The position numbers were made by a program, and so were the translations under genes. Shown in pieces: positions 57,208-64,000 of a stretch of DNA of 64,000 nucleotides. The first letter of the stretch is position 1. Each line of letters begins with the position of its first letter. This stretch comes from Streptomyces sp. CB02923 (GTDB lineage Bacteria; Actinomycetota; Actinomycetes; Streptomycetales; Streptomycetaceae): NCBI RefSeq assembly GCF_001905005.1, contig NZ_LWKZ01000012.1, positions 175,013 to 239,012 of the forward strand, read 5' to 3'. The notes under the pieces are model-generated. The model made no database searches and was not told the DNA's origin. It saw nothing but the letters and a program-made list of their open reading frames with translations.

Positions 57208-60144
57208 ATGACTCACTCGGCCAAACTGATCGCCCCGCTCCTCGCGGGGGCCCTCGTCACGACGCTGCCACCGGCATCGGCGTCGGCATCCACCTCGGCA
57301 TCCCTCCCGGCAGCGCGGGCCGCGGCTTCGGCCGCGGCGGCCGCGGACACGGCGCCTGCCGGGCCTGCCGGGCCTGCCGCGCCTGCTGGGTCTGCCGGGT
57401 CTTCCGCTGCTGCTTCCGCCTCCTGCGCACCGCAGGATGTGGAACGTCTCGGCAAGACCGGCAAGACCGGCAAGCAAAGCAAGACCGGCGAGCCCAGCAA
57501 AACGACCGCCAAGCAAGCCGCGAACCCCGACGACGGCGACGGCTGGACCCCCACCGCCACCCGTATCGACCCCAAGGACGGCCACCACGCCTTCGTCGGC
57601 AACGGCTACCTCGGCCAGCGAATAGCCCCCAACGGCGCCGGATACTCGGCCCCCGGCGAGACGACCGGCTGGCCGCTGAAGACACCGCGCTACGACGGCT
57701 CCTTCGTCTCCGGTCTGTACGCGCGCGGCCCGGAGAACCTGAAGGGCCGCCAGGCCATCGCCGCGCTCCCCACCTGGACCGGCCTCGACGTCACCGCTGC
57801 CGGTGACCGCCCGCAGACCTTCGACTCGGCGACCCCGGCGGGCCGCATCTCGAACTACCGCCAGACGCAGTTCATCCGCTGCGGCCTGGTCCGTACGTCA
57901 CTGACATGGACGGCCGCCGACGGCCGGGCCACCGACCTCGTGTACGACGTGCTCACGGACCGCACCAGCGCGCACACCGGCGCCGTACGGCTGCGCATGA
58001 CGCCGCACTGGGGCGGCCGGGCCACCGTCACCGACCGTCTCGACGGACGCGGCGCGCGCCGTATGACGCAGACCGGCGGCGGCGCGCGGCCGGACTGCCG
58101 GACGATGGACGTGACCTTCCGTACGGACGGCACGAAGACGGATGGCGCAGTCGCCTCCACCCTGCGCCCCGGCCCCCAGGTCCGCTCACAGCACGCGACG
58201 ACGCGGCGCGCGGGCGCGGCGAAGGACCTGAGCAACCAGCAGAGCGTCACCTTCTCCGTACAAGCCGGGCGCTCCTACGAGCTGACCAAGTACGTCGGCG
58301 TCGACACCGCCCTCACCTCCCGTACTCCGCGCGCCGCCGCGACCGATGCCGCGCGGCGGGCCGCGACCCGGGGCTGGGATGCCCTCTACCGGAAGCACGC
58401 CGCCGCGTGGCAGAAGCTGTGGCGCAGTGACGTCGAGGTGAAGGGACGCGGGCAGCGGGACTTGCAAGCGTGGGTGCGCGCCGCGCAGTACGGCCTCTTG
58501 TCCAGCACCCGCGCCGGCAGCCGCAACAGCATCAGCCCGGCCGGACTGACCAGCGACAACTACGCGGGCGAAATCTTCTGGGACGCCGAGACCTGGATGT
58601 ACCCGGGTCTGCTGGCCGCCCATCCCGAGCTGGCCAAGTCCATCGTCGACTACCGGTACCGGACCCGGGCCGGTGCTGCCGCCAACGCCGAGAAGCTGGG
58701 CTACAAGGGCCTCTTCTACCCGTGGACCAGCGGCAGCAAGGGCGATCTGTGGAACGAGTGCCACAGCTGGGACCCGCCGCACTGCACGACCCAGAACCAC
58801 CTGATGGGCGACGTGTCCCTGGCCGCCTGGCAGTACTACCTCGCCACCAAGGACACCGCCTGGCTGCGCGAACGCGGCTGGCCGGTGATGAAGGGCATCG
58901 CGGAATTCTGGGCCTCGCGCGTCACCCGCAACTCCGACGGCAGCTACTCGGTCAAGAACGTCGCCGGGCCGGACGAGTACAGCAACGGCGTCGACGACGG
59001 CGTCTTCACCAACGCCGGCGCGGTCACCGCCCTGCGCAACGCCGGACGCGCCGCCGCGCTCCTCGGCCGGCCGGCCCCCGCCGCCTGGAAGGACATCGCC
59101 GACCGCATCCGCATCCCGTACGACGCGAAGAAAGGAATCTTCAAGCAGTACGACGGGTACGAGAACACGACGATCAAGCAGGCGGACACCGTGCTGCTCA
59201 TGTACCCGCTGGAATGGCCGATGTCGCAGCGCGCCAAGGTCAACACGCTGGACCACTACGCCGGGCTCACCGACCCGGACGGCCCGGCCATGACCGACTC
59301 GGTGCACGCCGTCGCCGCCGCCGGAACCGGTGAGCCGGGCTGCTCGACGTACACGTACATGATGCGTTCCATCAGGCCGTTCGTCCGCGGCGCCTTCCAC
59401 CAGTTCTCCGAGGCGCGCGGTGACAAGGCGGGCGCGGGCGACCCGCACGCCGGATCGCCCGCGCAGGACTTCCTCACCGGCAAGGGCGGTTTCCTGCAGA
59501 CCTTCACCAACGGGCTGACCGGACTGCGGATGCGCGAGGACCGGGTGCACCTGGACCCGATGCTGCCGCCGCAGCTGTCCGACGGCGTCACGCTGCGCGG
59601 GCTGCGCTGGCAGGGACGCACCTACGACGTGGAGATCGGCGCGCACAGCACCGCGGTGCGGCTGACGGCCGGCGCGCCGATGCGCGTCGAGTCGCCGGAG
59701 GGCGAGCGGGTGGTGAGCCGCGGCGTACCCCTGACGCTCAAGACCCGCCGCCCCGACCTCGCGGCGACGGACAACGCGGCACGGTGCACGACGGCGCGGG
59801 CCACGTCGGAGGAGCCCGGCATGTACGCGGGCGCCGCGGTGGACGGCAACGCGGCCACCTCCTGGGTACCGGACGGCCCCGACGGCACCCTGACCGTCGA
59901 CCTCGGCAAGTCCTCGCAGATCGGGCAGATCACACCGCACTGGAAGGACGGCGAGCCCGCCTCGTACGTGGCGCAGGTCTCGACGGACGGCAAGCACTGG
60001 TACGGGACCGGTTACGACGGGCGCACCCCGGCACGCTACGTACGGCTCACAGTGCGCGGCGCCGACGCGGCGAAGAACGGCCGACGCCCCGGGCTGGCGG
60101 AACTGACGGTGCAGAAGGCCGCGGGACCGGCGGCCGGGAAGTAG
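57208..60144 (+). CDS. Secreted GH65-family glycoside hydrolase with discoidin (F5/8C) domain
   Basis: 978-residue exported enzyme. A signal peptide and an Ala/Gly/Ser/Lys-rich region (residues 1-110) lead into the GH65 N-terminal beta domain (HHAFVGNGYLGQRI). The (alpha/alpha)6 catalytic barrel has the family marker IFWDAETWMYPGLL and catalytic E590 in VAGPDEYSNGVDDGVFTN. The C-terminus (about 850-970) is a galactose-binding-like discoidin domain (ATSEEPGMYAGAAVDGNAATSWVPD; HWYGTGYDGRTPARYVRL). GH65 includes acid trehalases and disaccharide phosphorylases; secretion favours a hydrolase such as acid trehalase, unproven. ATG 57208 is after CGGAGA. A strong terminator follows. Confidence 0.88.
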   Translation: MTHSAKLIAPLLAGALVTTLPPASASASTSASLPAARAAASAAAAADTAPAGPAGPAAPAGSAGSSAAASASCAPQDVERLGKTGKTGKQSKTGEPSKTTAKQAANPDDGDGWTPTATRIDPKDGHHAFVGNGYLGQRIAPNGAGYSAPGETTGWPLKTPRYDGSFVSGLYARGPENLKGRQAIAALPTWTGLDVTAAGDRPQTFDSATPAGRISNYRQTQFIRCGLVRTSLTWTAADGRATDLVYDVLTDRTSAHTGAVRLRMTPHWGGRATVTDRLDGRGARRMTQTGGGARPDCRTMDVTFRTDGTKTDGAVASTLRPGPQVRSQHATTRRAGAAKDLSNQQSVTFSVQAGRSYELTKYVGVDTALTSRTPRAAATDAARRAATRGWDALYRKHAAAWQKLWRSDVEVKGRGQRDLQAWVRAAQYGLLSSTRAGSRNSISPAGLTSDNYAGEIFWDAETWMYPGLLAAHPELAKSIVDYRYRTRAGAAANAEKLGYKGLFYPWTSGSKGDLWNECHSWDPPHCTTQNHLMGDVSLAAWQYYLATKDTAWLRERGWPVMKGIAEFWASRVTRNSDGSYSVKNVAGPDEYSNGVDDGVFTNAGAVTALRNAGRAAALLGRPAPAAWKDIADRIRIPYDAKKGIFKQYDGYENTTIKQADTVLLMYPLEWPMSQRAKVNTLDHYAGLTDPDGPAMTDSVHAVAAAGTGEPGCSTYTYMMRSIRPFVRGAFHQFSEARGDKAGAGDPHAGSPAQDFLTGKGGFLQTFTNGLTGLRMREDRVHLDPMLPPQLSDGVTLRGLRWQGRTYDVEIGAHSTAVRLTAGAPMRVESPEGERVVSRGVPLTLKTRRPDLAATDNAARCTTARATSEEPGMYAGAAVDGNAATSWVPDGPDGTLTVDLGKSSQIGQITPHWKDGEPASYVAQVSTDGKHWYGTGYDGRTPARYVRLTVRGADAAKNGRRPGLAELTVQKAAGPAAGK

Positions 60145-60178
60145 CCCAAGTCGCTTCAGCGTTTCCTTCGCTGTAGCT

Positions 60179-60214
60179 ACGGCCCAGGTCGACGAGACCG
60201 TCGATCTGGGCCGT
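60179..60214 (+). terminator. Terminator of the GH65 gene
   Basis: 15-bp stem with one mismatch (outer ACGGCCCAG/CTGGGCCGT, inner TCGAC/GTCGA) and a 6-base loop, followed by TTCTTG. Confidence 0.85.
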
Positions 60215-60265
60215 TCTTGAGACAGTCCCCTGGCCCTGCCTCCTGACACAGTCACGATTCTGCTC

Positions 60266-60281
60266 ATTGGTCTGGACCGAA
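60266..60281. promoter_or_regulatory. DasR-like site (dre candidate)
   Basis: ATTGGTCTGGACCGAA matches 11 of 16 positions of the known DasR operator AGTGGTCTAGACCACT, with core TGGTCT-GACC intact. It lies about 95 bases upstream of a penicillin-binding protein gene. Candidate only. Confidence 0.4.
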
Positions 60282-60312
60282 AGTGACCAACCTGTCCCCT
60301 GAATGAGACATC

Positions 60313-60331
60313 TGTGACCACTTCCGTCACA
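60313..60331. promoter_or_regulatory. Inverted repeat TGTGAC-N7-GTCACA
   Basis: Perfect 6-bp arms spaced by 7 bases, in the penicillin-binding protein promoter. Arms resemble Crp half-sites, but the spacing differs from the classical N6. Confidence 0.5.
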
Positions 60332-60333
60332 TA

Positions 60334-60345
60334 GTGTCCGGACAC
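60334..60345. promoter_or_regulatory. Perfect 12-bp palindrome
   Basis: GTGTCCGGACAC, 31 bases upstream of the penicillin-binding protein start and 2 bases beyond the previous inverted repeat. Confidence 0.5.
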
Positions 60346-60375
60346 GCACGGTGTGTCTGACCTGGGAGGGGAACT

Positions 60376-62013
60376 GTGCGTACGGGTGTGAAGTACGTGG
60401 TCGGCGGGGTCTTCGCCGCGATGGTGGGTGTGGCCGGAGTGGGCGCGTACAACGTCTACGAGGCATTCGCCGGCGATTCCGACGCATCCGGCACATCAGC
60501 CGGTGCGACCGCATCCAGACCGACAGGGCCACCGACCGAGAACGAAGTGCGCGACACCGCGCGCGATTTTCTCGCGGCCTGGAGCAAGGGCGACACGGAG
60601 ACCGCCGCGCTCCTCACGGACAACGCCGCGGGCGCACGCCAGGCGCTGACCGGTTTCCACGACGAGGCGCGGGTGTCGAAGGTGACGTTCGAGGCCGGGC
60701 AGAGCAGCGGCGCGAAGGTCCCCTTCCACGTGACCGCCGAACTGTCGGTGGGCAAGGGCGGCGCGGAACACTCGACGTGGGCGTACGACTCCGCGCTGCG
60801 CGTCGTGCGCGGCAAGACCACCGGCAAAGCGCTCGTCGACTGGCAGCCCACCGTGGTCCACCCCGGTCTGCGGCGCGGCGAAAGCCTGCAGACCGGCTCC
60901 GACGGCGCGCCGCCCGTCAAGGCGGTCGACCGCAACGGCACCGAACTGGACGCGTCGGCCCTGCCGTCGCTCAGCACCATCCTGCCCGCCCTCCGGGAGA
61001 GCTACGGAGAGCGGGCAGGCGGCGTCCAGGGCATCGAGGTCCGCGTCCTGGGCGAGCGCGGTGAGCTGGGCAAGACGCTGCACACCATCGTCAAGGGCCG
61101 CGAGGGAACGCTCCGTACGACGCTGGACGCGAACGTGCAGCGCGCGGCCGAGGCGGCGGTCAAGGACTATCGCGAGGCGTCGGTCGTCGTGGTCAAGCCG
61201 GGCAGCGGGGACATCCTGGCGGTGGCCAACCACCGTACGGACCAGTTCAACGCGGCCTTCCAGGGCCGGCTGGCGCCCGGCTCCACGATGAAGGTCGTCA
61301 CGGCCGCGATGCTGATGGAAAAAGGCCTGGTCTCCGCGGGCAAGAGCGTGGAGTGCCCGAAGTACGCCTCGGCGGGCGGCCGCTCGTTCCACAACCAGGG
61401 CATGTTCGCGATCAGCGGCGGTACGTTCTCCGACAGCTTCGCGCGCTCCTGCAACACCGCCTTCGTCGGCCTGGCCGACCGGCTCTCGGGCACGGACCTG
61501 AGCGGTGAGGCCGAGGAGGTCTTCGGGCTCGGCAAGGACTGGAAGGTCGGGATACCGACGTTCGACGGCAGCGTGCCGCAGAGCGACGGTGCGGACACCC
61601 CGGCGGCGCTCATCGGCCAGGGCCGCATCCAGGCGAACCCGCTGAACATGGCGTCCGTCGCCGCCACCGCCAAGGCCGGCTACTTCTCCCAGCCCGTCCT
61701 CGTCCCGCAGGAGCTGGACGACCGTCCGATCGCCCATGCGAGCCGGACGCTGCCCTCGTCGGTCGCCACGCAACTGCGGGCGATGATGCGGCGTACGGCG
61801 GTGAGCGGCACCGGAGCGCGGGCGATGGCCGGTCTCGGCGGGGACATCGGCGCGAAGACCGGCTCGGCGGAGGCTGACGGGCAGGGTGACGCCAACAGTT
61901 GGTTCCTCGGTTACCGCAATGACGCCGCGGCGGCCGCGGTCGTCCAGCAGGGTGGTCACGGCGGCGACGCGGCGGGACCGATTGTCCGAAGAGTGCTCGC
62001 GGCGCGCCGCTGA
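60376..62013 (+). CDS. Class B penicillin-binding protein with NTF2-like N-terminal domain
   Basis: 545-residue membrane-anchored transpeptidase of the peptidoglycan pathway. One N-terminal helix (YVVGGVFAAMVGVAGVGAY) is followed by an NTF2/MecA_N-type domain (about 55-160; RDTARDFLAAWSKGDTETAALL). The transpeptidase has active-site S303 in PGSTMK, S358-C-N360 and K494-T-G496, all intact. Unlike PBP2/3 it lacks an obvious long dimerisation domain. GTG 60376 follows AGGGGAA. Three symmetric DNA elements lie in the 110 bases upstream, implying regulation. Streptomyces have many such PBPs with roles in sporulation or beta-lactam tolerance; which one this is cannot be said. Confidence 0.92.
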   Translation: MRTGVKYVVGGVFAAMVGVAGVGAYNVYEAFAGDSDASGTSAGATASRPTGPPTENEVRDTARDFLAAWSKGDTETAALLTDNAAGARQALTGFHDEARVSKVTFEAGQSSGAKVPFHVTAELSVGKGGAEHSTWAYDSALRVVRGKTTGKALVDWQPTVVHPGLRRGESLQTGSDGAPPVKAVDRNGTELDASALPSLSTILPALRESYGERAGGVQGIEVRVLGERGELGKTLHTIVKGREGTLRTTLDANVQRAAEAAVKDYREASVVVVKPGSGDILAVANHRTDQFNAAFQGRLAPGSTMKVVTAAMLMEKGLVSAGKSVECPKYASAGGRSFHNQGMFAISGGTFSDSFARSCNTAFVGLADRLSGTDLSGEAEEVFGLGKDWKVGIPTFDGSVPQSDGADTPAALIGQGRIQANPLNMASVAATAKAGYFSQPVLVPQELDDRPIAHASRTLPSSVATQLRAMMRRTAVSGTGARAMAGLGGDIGAKTGSAEADGQGDANSWFLGYRNDAAAAAVVQQGGHGGDAAGPIVRRVLAARR

Positions 62014-62108
62014 GGGGAAGGGTCGACACTGGGGCGTGCCCGCGTCGGGGCCTGCCCGCATCCCGGGGCGCGCCTGCCCCCGGGCGTCGACGAACGGGAG
62101 GACCCCTC

Positions 62109-63368
62109 GTGCGCGTACGTTCCGCGGTTGTCCGTGTCACCGCAGCAGTGCTGGCCGCCGGCTGTCTATCGGCGTGCGCCGAGGGAGCGCCGGCGGCCCC
62201 CGACCGGGCATCCTCGGCCGGCGCGGACCGGGGGGCCTCGTCCGGCGCGGACCGGACAGCTTCGTCCGCCGCGGGACCGGGAACGTCCGCCGCGGGACCG
62301 GGAACGTCCGCTGCCTCGGCCCGTACGGACAACAGTGGCGGCCTCTCGGTCACGGGCGGCCAGACATCGGGTCGGAACGGTCGTCCCCCGGTCGCAGGTG
62401 GTCACCCCTGCTCGCCGTCCGTCTCCCTCGACCATTACTCCGACGCCCTGGACAAGACCACCTTCCAGGGCTCCTTCGTAGGCAATCTCTCCGCGCTCAC
62501 CCGCGACACCGACGGTTCCCTTGCCGCCCTCTCCGACCGTTCCGCACTGATCGCCCTGGACGGACGCAGCCACCGGCCGGTACGGGCAGCCAAGATCAGC
62601 GATGAGAAGGGCGCCGCCCTCGACGCCGAGGGCCTGGCCGTCGAGCCGGACGGCACCTACCTCGTCTCCTCCGAGGGCGAACCGGCCGTGCGCCGCTTCG
62701 ACCGCTCCCACACACTGCTCGGACGGCTGCCGCTGCCCGGCGCGCTGCGCGTCGCACCGGCCGGCCGCGCCCAGGCCAACCAGACCTTCGAAGGCCTCAC
62801 GCTCGGCCCCGGCGGCGGCACGCTCACCGCCGCCATGGAGGGGCAGCTCACCGGCGACGGCAAGGACACCGCGGGCCGCCCGCTGCTGCGCTTCCAGACC
62901 TGGCAGCGGCAGGGCGGCGGCTCCCGCCCCGCGCCGTACCGGCTGAGCAGGCAGTACGCCTACCCGGCCGACGCCGGACTGGGCGTCTCCGAGATCGCCG
63001 CCCTCCCCGACGGCCGGCTGCTCGTCCTGGAACGCGGCTTCACCGCCGGCATCGGCAACACCGTGCGCCTCTACCTCGCCGACCCGCGCCGGGCGAGCGA
63101 CGTCAGCGGCGTCGCGGAGCTGCCGGGCGGCAAGGCCGTACGCCCCGCCCGCAAGAAGCTGCTCGCCGACCTCGGCGCCTGCCCTTCCCTGGGCGCCCCC
63201 GCCCACCAGCCGCAGGCCAATCCGCTGCTGGACAACATCGAGGGTATGGCGGTCACCGGCCGCGCGCCCGGCGGCCGGCTGCGCCTCCTCCTGGTCAGCG
63301 ACGACAACGAGAGCCCGAAGCAGATCACGCGCCTGTACTCCCTGACAGTGCGCCCCGGCGGCCGCTGA
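62109..63368 (+). CDS. Esterase-like (phytase-family) lipoprotein
   Basis: 419-residue lipoprotein. The signal peptide ends with lipobox LSAC (Cys about 23). Residues 24-95 are Ala/Ser/Gly-rich repeats (ADRGASSGADRTASSAAGPG), then a beta-propeller-like domain: DHYSDALDKTTFQGSFVGNLSALTRD, the EGLAVEPDGTYLVSSEG motif, FEGLTLGPGG, EIAALPDGRLLVLERGF and DNIEGMAV. This is the pattern of 'esterase-like activity of phytase' family proteins, exposed on the outer face of the membrane. GTG 62109. The enzyme substrate is unknown. It follows the PBP gene after 95 bases and may be co-transcribed. Confidence 0.88.
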   Translation: MRVRSAVVRVTAAVLAAGCLSACAEGAPAAPDRASSAGADRGASSGADRTASSAAGPGTSAAGPGTSAASARTDNSGGLSVTGGQTSGRNGRPPVAGGHPCSPSVSLDHYSDALDKTTFQGSFVGNLSALTRDTDGSLAALSDRSALIALDGRSHRPVRAAKISDEKGAALDAEGLAVEPDGTYLVSSEGEPAVRRFDRSHTLLGRLPLPGALRVAPAGRAQANQTFEGLTLGPGGGTLTAAMEGQLTGDGKDTAGRPLLRFQTWQRQGGGSRPAPYRLSRQYAYPADAGLGVSEIAALPDGRLLVLERGFTAGIGNTVRLYLADPRRASDVSGVAELPGGKAVRPARKKLLADLGACPSLGAPAHQPQANPLLDNIEGMAVTGRAPGGRLRLLLVSDDNESPKQITRLYSLTVRPGGR

Positions 63369-63399
63369 CCCCTGCCGCGGCCGCACACCGGCGCCCCGC

Positions 63400-63484
63400 G
63401 ATGCCGCAGCGGAAGGCCGCGGCGGAAGTGCCGCAGCGGGCGAACGCCGCAGCGGAAATGTTGCAGCGGAAATGTTGCAGCGGG
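63400..63484. repeat. GCCGCAGCGGAA-type short repeat
   Basis: About six imperfect units of 11-15 bases (GCAGCGGAAATGTT and relatives) between the lipoprotein and ABC exporter genes; two consecutive units are identical. Confidence 0.75.
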
Positions 63485-63547
63485 ATGAAATCCGCTGCCC
63501 ACGGCGTTGGTGCCTCCTGGTGAACGACGAGATGCGGGAGGCAGTGC

Positions 63548-64000
63548 GTGACGGGGACGGGTAGCGATCCATCAGGAAAGGGCGGCTGGGCGCGGCGGCT
63601 GACGCGCTTGTGCTGGCAGTACAAGAAGGACGTACTGCTCGCGCTCGGCTCGTCACTCGCCGGAATGGGCGTGATGGCCCTCGTCCCGCTCATCCCGAAG
63701 CTGATCATCGACGATGTGATCGTCAGCAATGCCCGCCCGCTCGCGCCGTGGGCGACACTGCTGGTCGTCGCCGCGCTCGCCGTCTACGCGCTGACGTACG
63801 TACGCCGCTACTACGGCGGGCGGCTGGCACTCGACGTACAGCACGATCTGCGCACCCGGATGTTCCGGTCGATCGCGCGGCTGGACGGGCACCGCCAGGA
63901 CGAGCTGAGCACCGGGCAGGTCGTCGGCCGCGCCACCAGCGATCTGCAGCTCATCCAGAGCCTGCTGTTCATGCTGCCGATGATGATCGGGAACGTGCTG
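63548..64000 (+). CDS. ABC-type exporter (fused permease-ATPase), 5' part
   Basis: The first 151 residues of an ABCB-type exporter; the gene runs off the window. GTG 63548 has a strong ribosome site (GGGAGG, 6-base gap). Two membrane helices are visible (LLALGSSLAGMGVMALVPLI; ATLLVVAALAVYALTYV), with the family motif VQHDLRTRMFRSIARLD and TGQVVGRATSDLQLIQSLL. The ATPase half is not in the window, so the substrate (lipid, drug or peptide) cannot be assessed. Confidence 0.88.
   Translation, partial: MTGTGSDPSGKGGWARRLTRLCWQYKKDVLLALGSSLAGMGVMALVPLIPKLIIDDVIVSNARPLAPWATLLVVAALAVYALTYVRRYYGGRLALDVQHDLRTRMFRSIARLDGHRQDELSTGQVVGRATSDLQLIQSLLFMLPMMIGNVL

Overview
This window is high-GC, densely coded actinobacterial chromosome, almost certainly Streptomyces. 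The strongest markers are an adpA gene with an in-frame TTA (bldA-type) codon, the adpA-orn pair, a cellobiose-uptake (ceb) cluster with palindromic CebR boxes, many GTG starts and strong third-position GC bias. From memory, the backbone order (ceb cluster, orn, adpA, glmS, GH20 hexosaminidase, acyl-CoA dehydrogenase/HMG-CoA lyase/carboxylase, TetR, thioesterase, agmatinase) follows the SCO277x-SCO279x region of S. coelicolor, so most of the window is conserved core. I see no transposase, integrase, CRISPR array or phage gene.

Layout. 1-4.9 kb: end of a spermidine synthase-like gene, a membrane-anchored hypothetical, an OmpR-type two-component system and a secreted GH18 chitinase. 5-16 kb: cellulose and cellobiose utilisation. 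BglC-type beta-glucosidase and a three-gene sugar ABC importer diverge from a LacI-family CebR; next to them are a two-gene GH5-GH6 cellulase operon with its own CebR boxes, an AraC regulator and an NAD(P)-binding protein. 16.4-20.3 kb: tRNA-His, orn, adpA with an unusually long Gly/His-rich tail, a small membrane protein and a universal stress protein. 20.8-24.8 kb: glmS, a small conserved protein and a GH20 hexosaminidase. 25-34.8 kb: branched-chain or short-chain acyl-CoA catabolism (two acyl-CoA dehydrogenases, HMG-CoA lyase, biotin carboxylase and carboxyltransferase, thioesterase). The divergent TetR regulator there has two near-identical 16-bp operators exactly 30 bp apart. 35-37 kb: phosphatase-like protein and agmatinase.

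36.9-47.5 kb is the accessory highlight: a polymorphic toxin locus on the minus strand. It holds a WXG-like small protein and a 2,042-residue protein with a CpnT-like helical head, about 600 residues of low-complexity linker, three successive papain-fold (Tox-PL/glutamine-deamidase-like) domains and a C-terminal deaminase-fold domain. It also holds a P-loop ATPase fused to a SUKH-like immunity domain, and two paralogous small YrhB/Imm35-like candidate immunity proteins at the two ends. Four predicted catalytic modules in one polypeptide is uncommon for such toxins, which usually carry one C-terminal warhead.

47.6-64 kb: LysR regulator and EamA exporter, an F420-type nitroreductase-hemerythrin fusion, a malic enzyme with a polyglycine insertion, a TetR/YhgE/degenerate-ABC operon with duplicated operators, a secreted GH65 enzyme with a discoidin domain, a penicillin-binding protein with a promoter rich in symmetric sites, an esterase-like lipoprotein and the start of an ABC exporter. 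Short tandem repeats with period 3n inside genes, and duplicated gene ends carrying extra stop codons, recur through the window.
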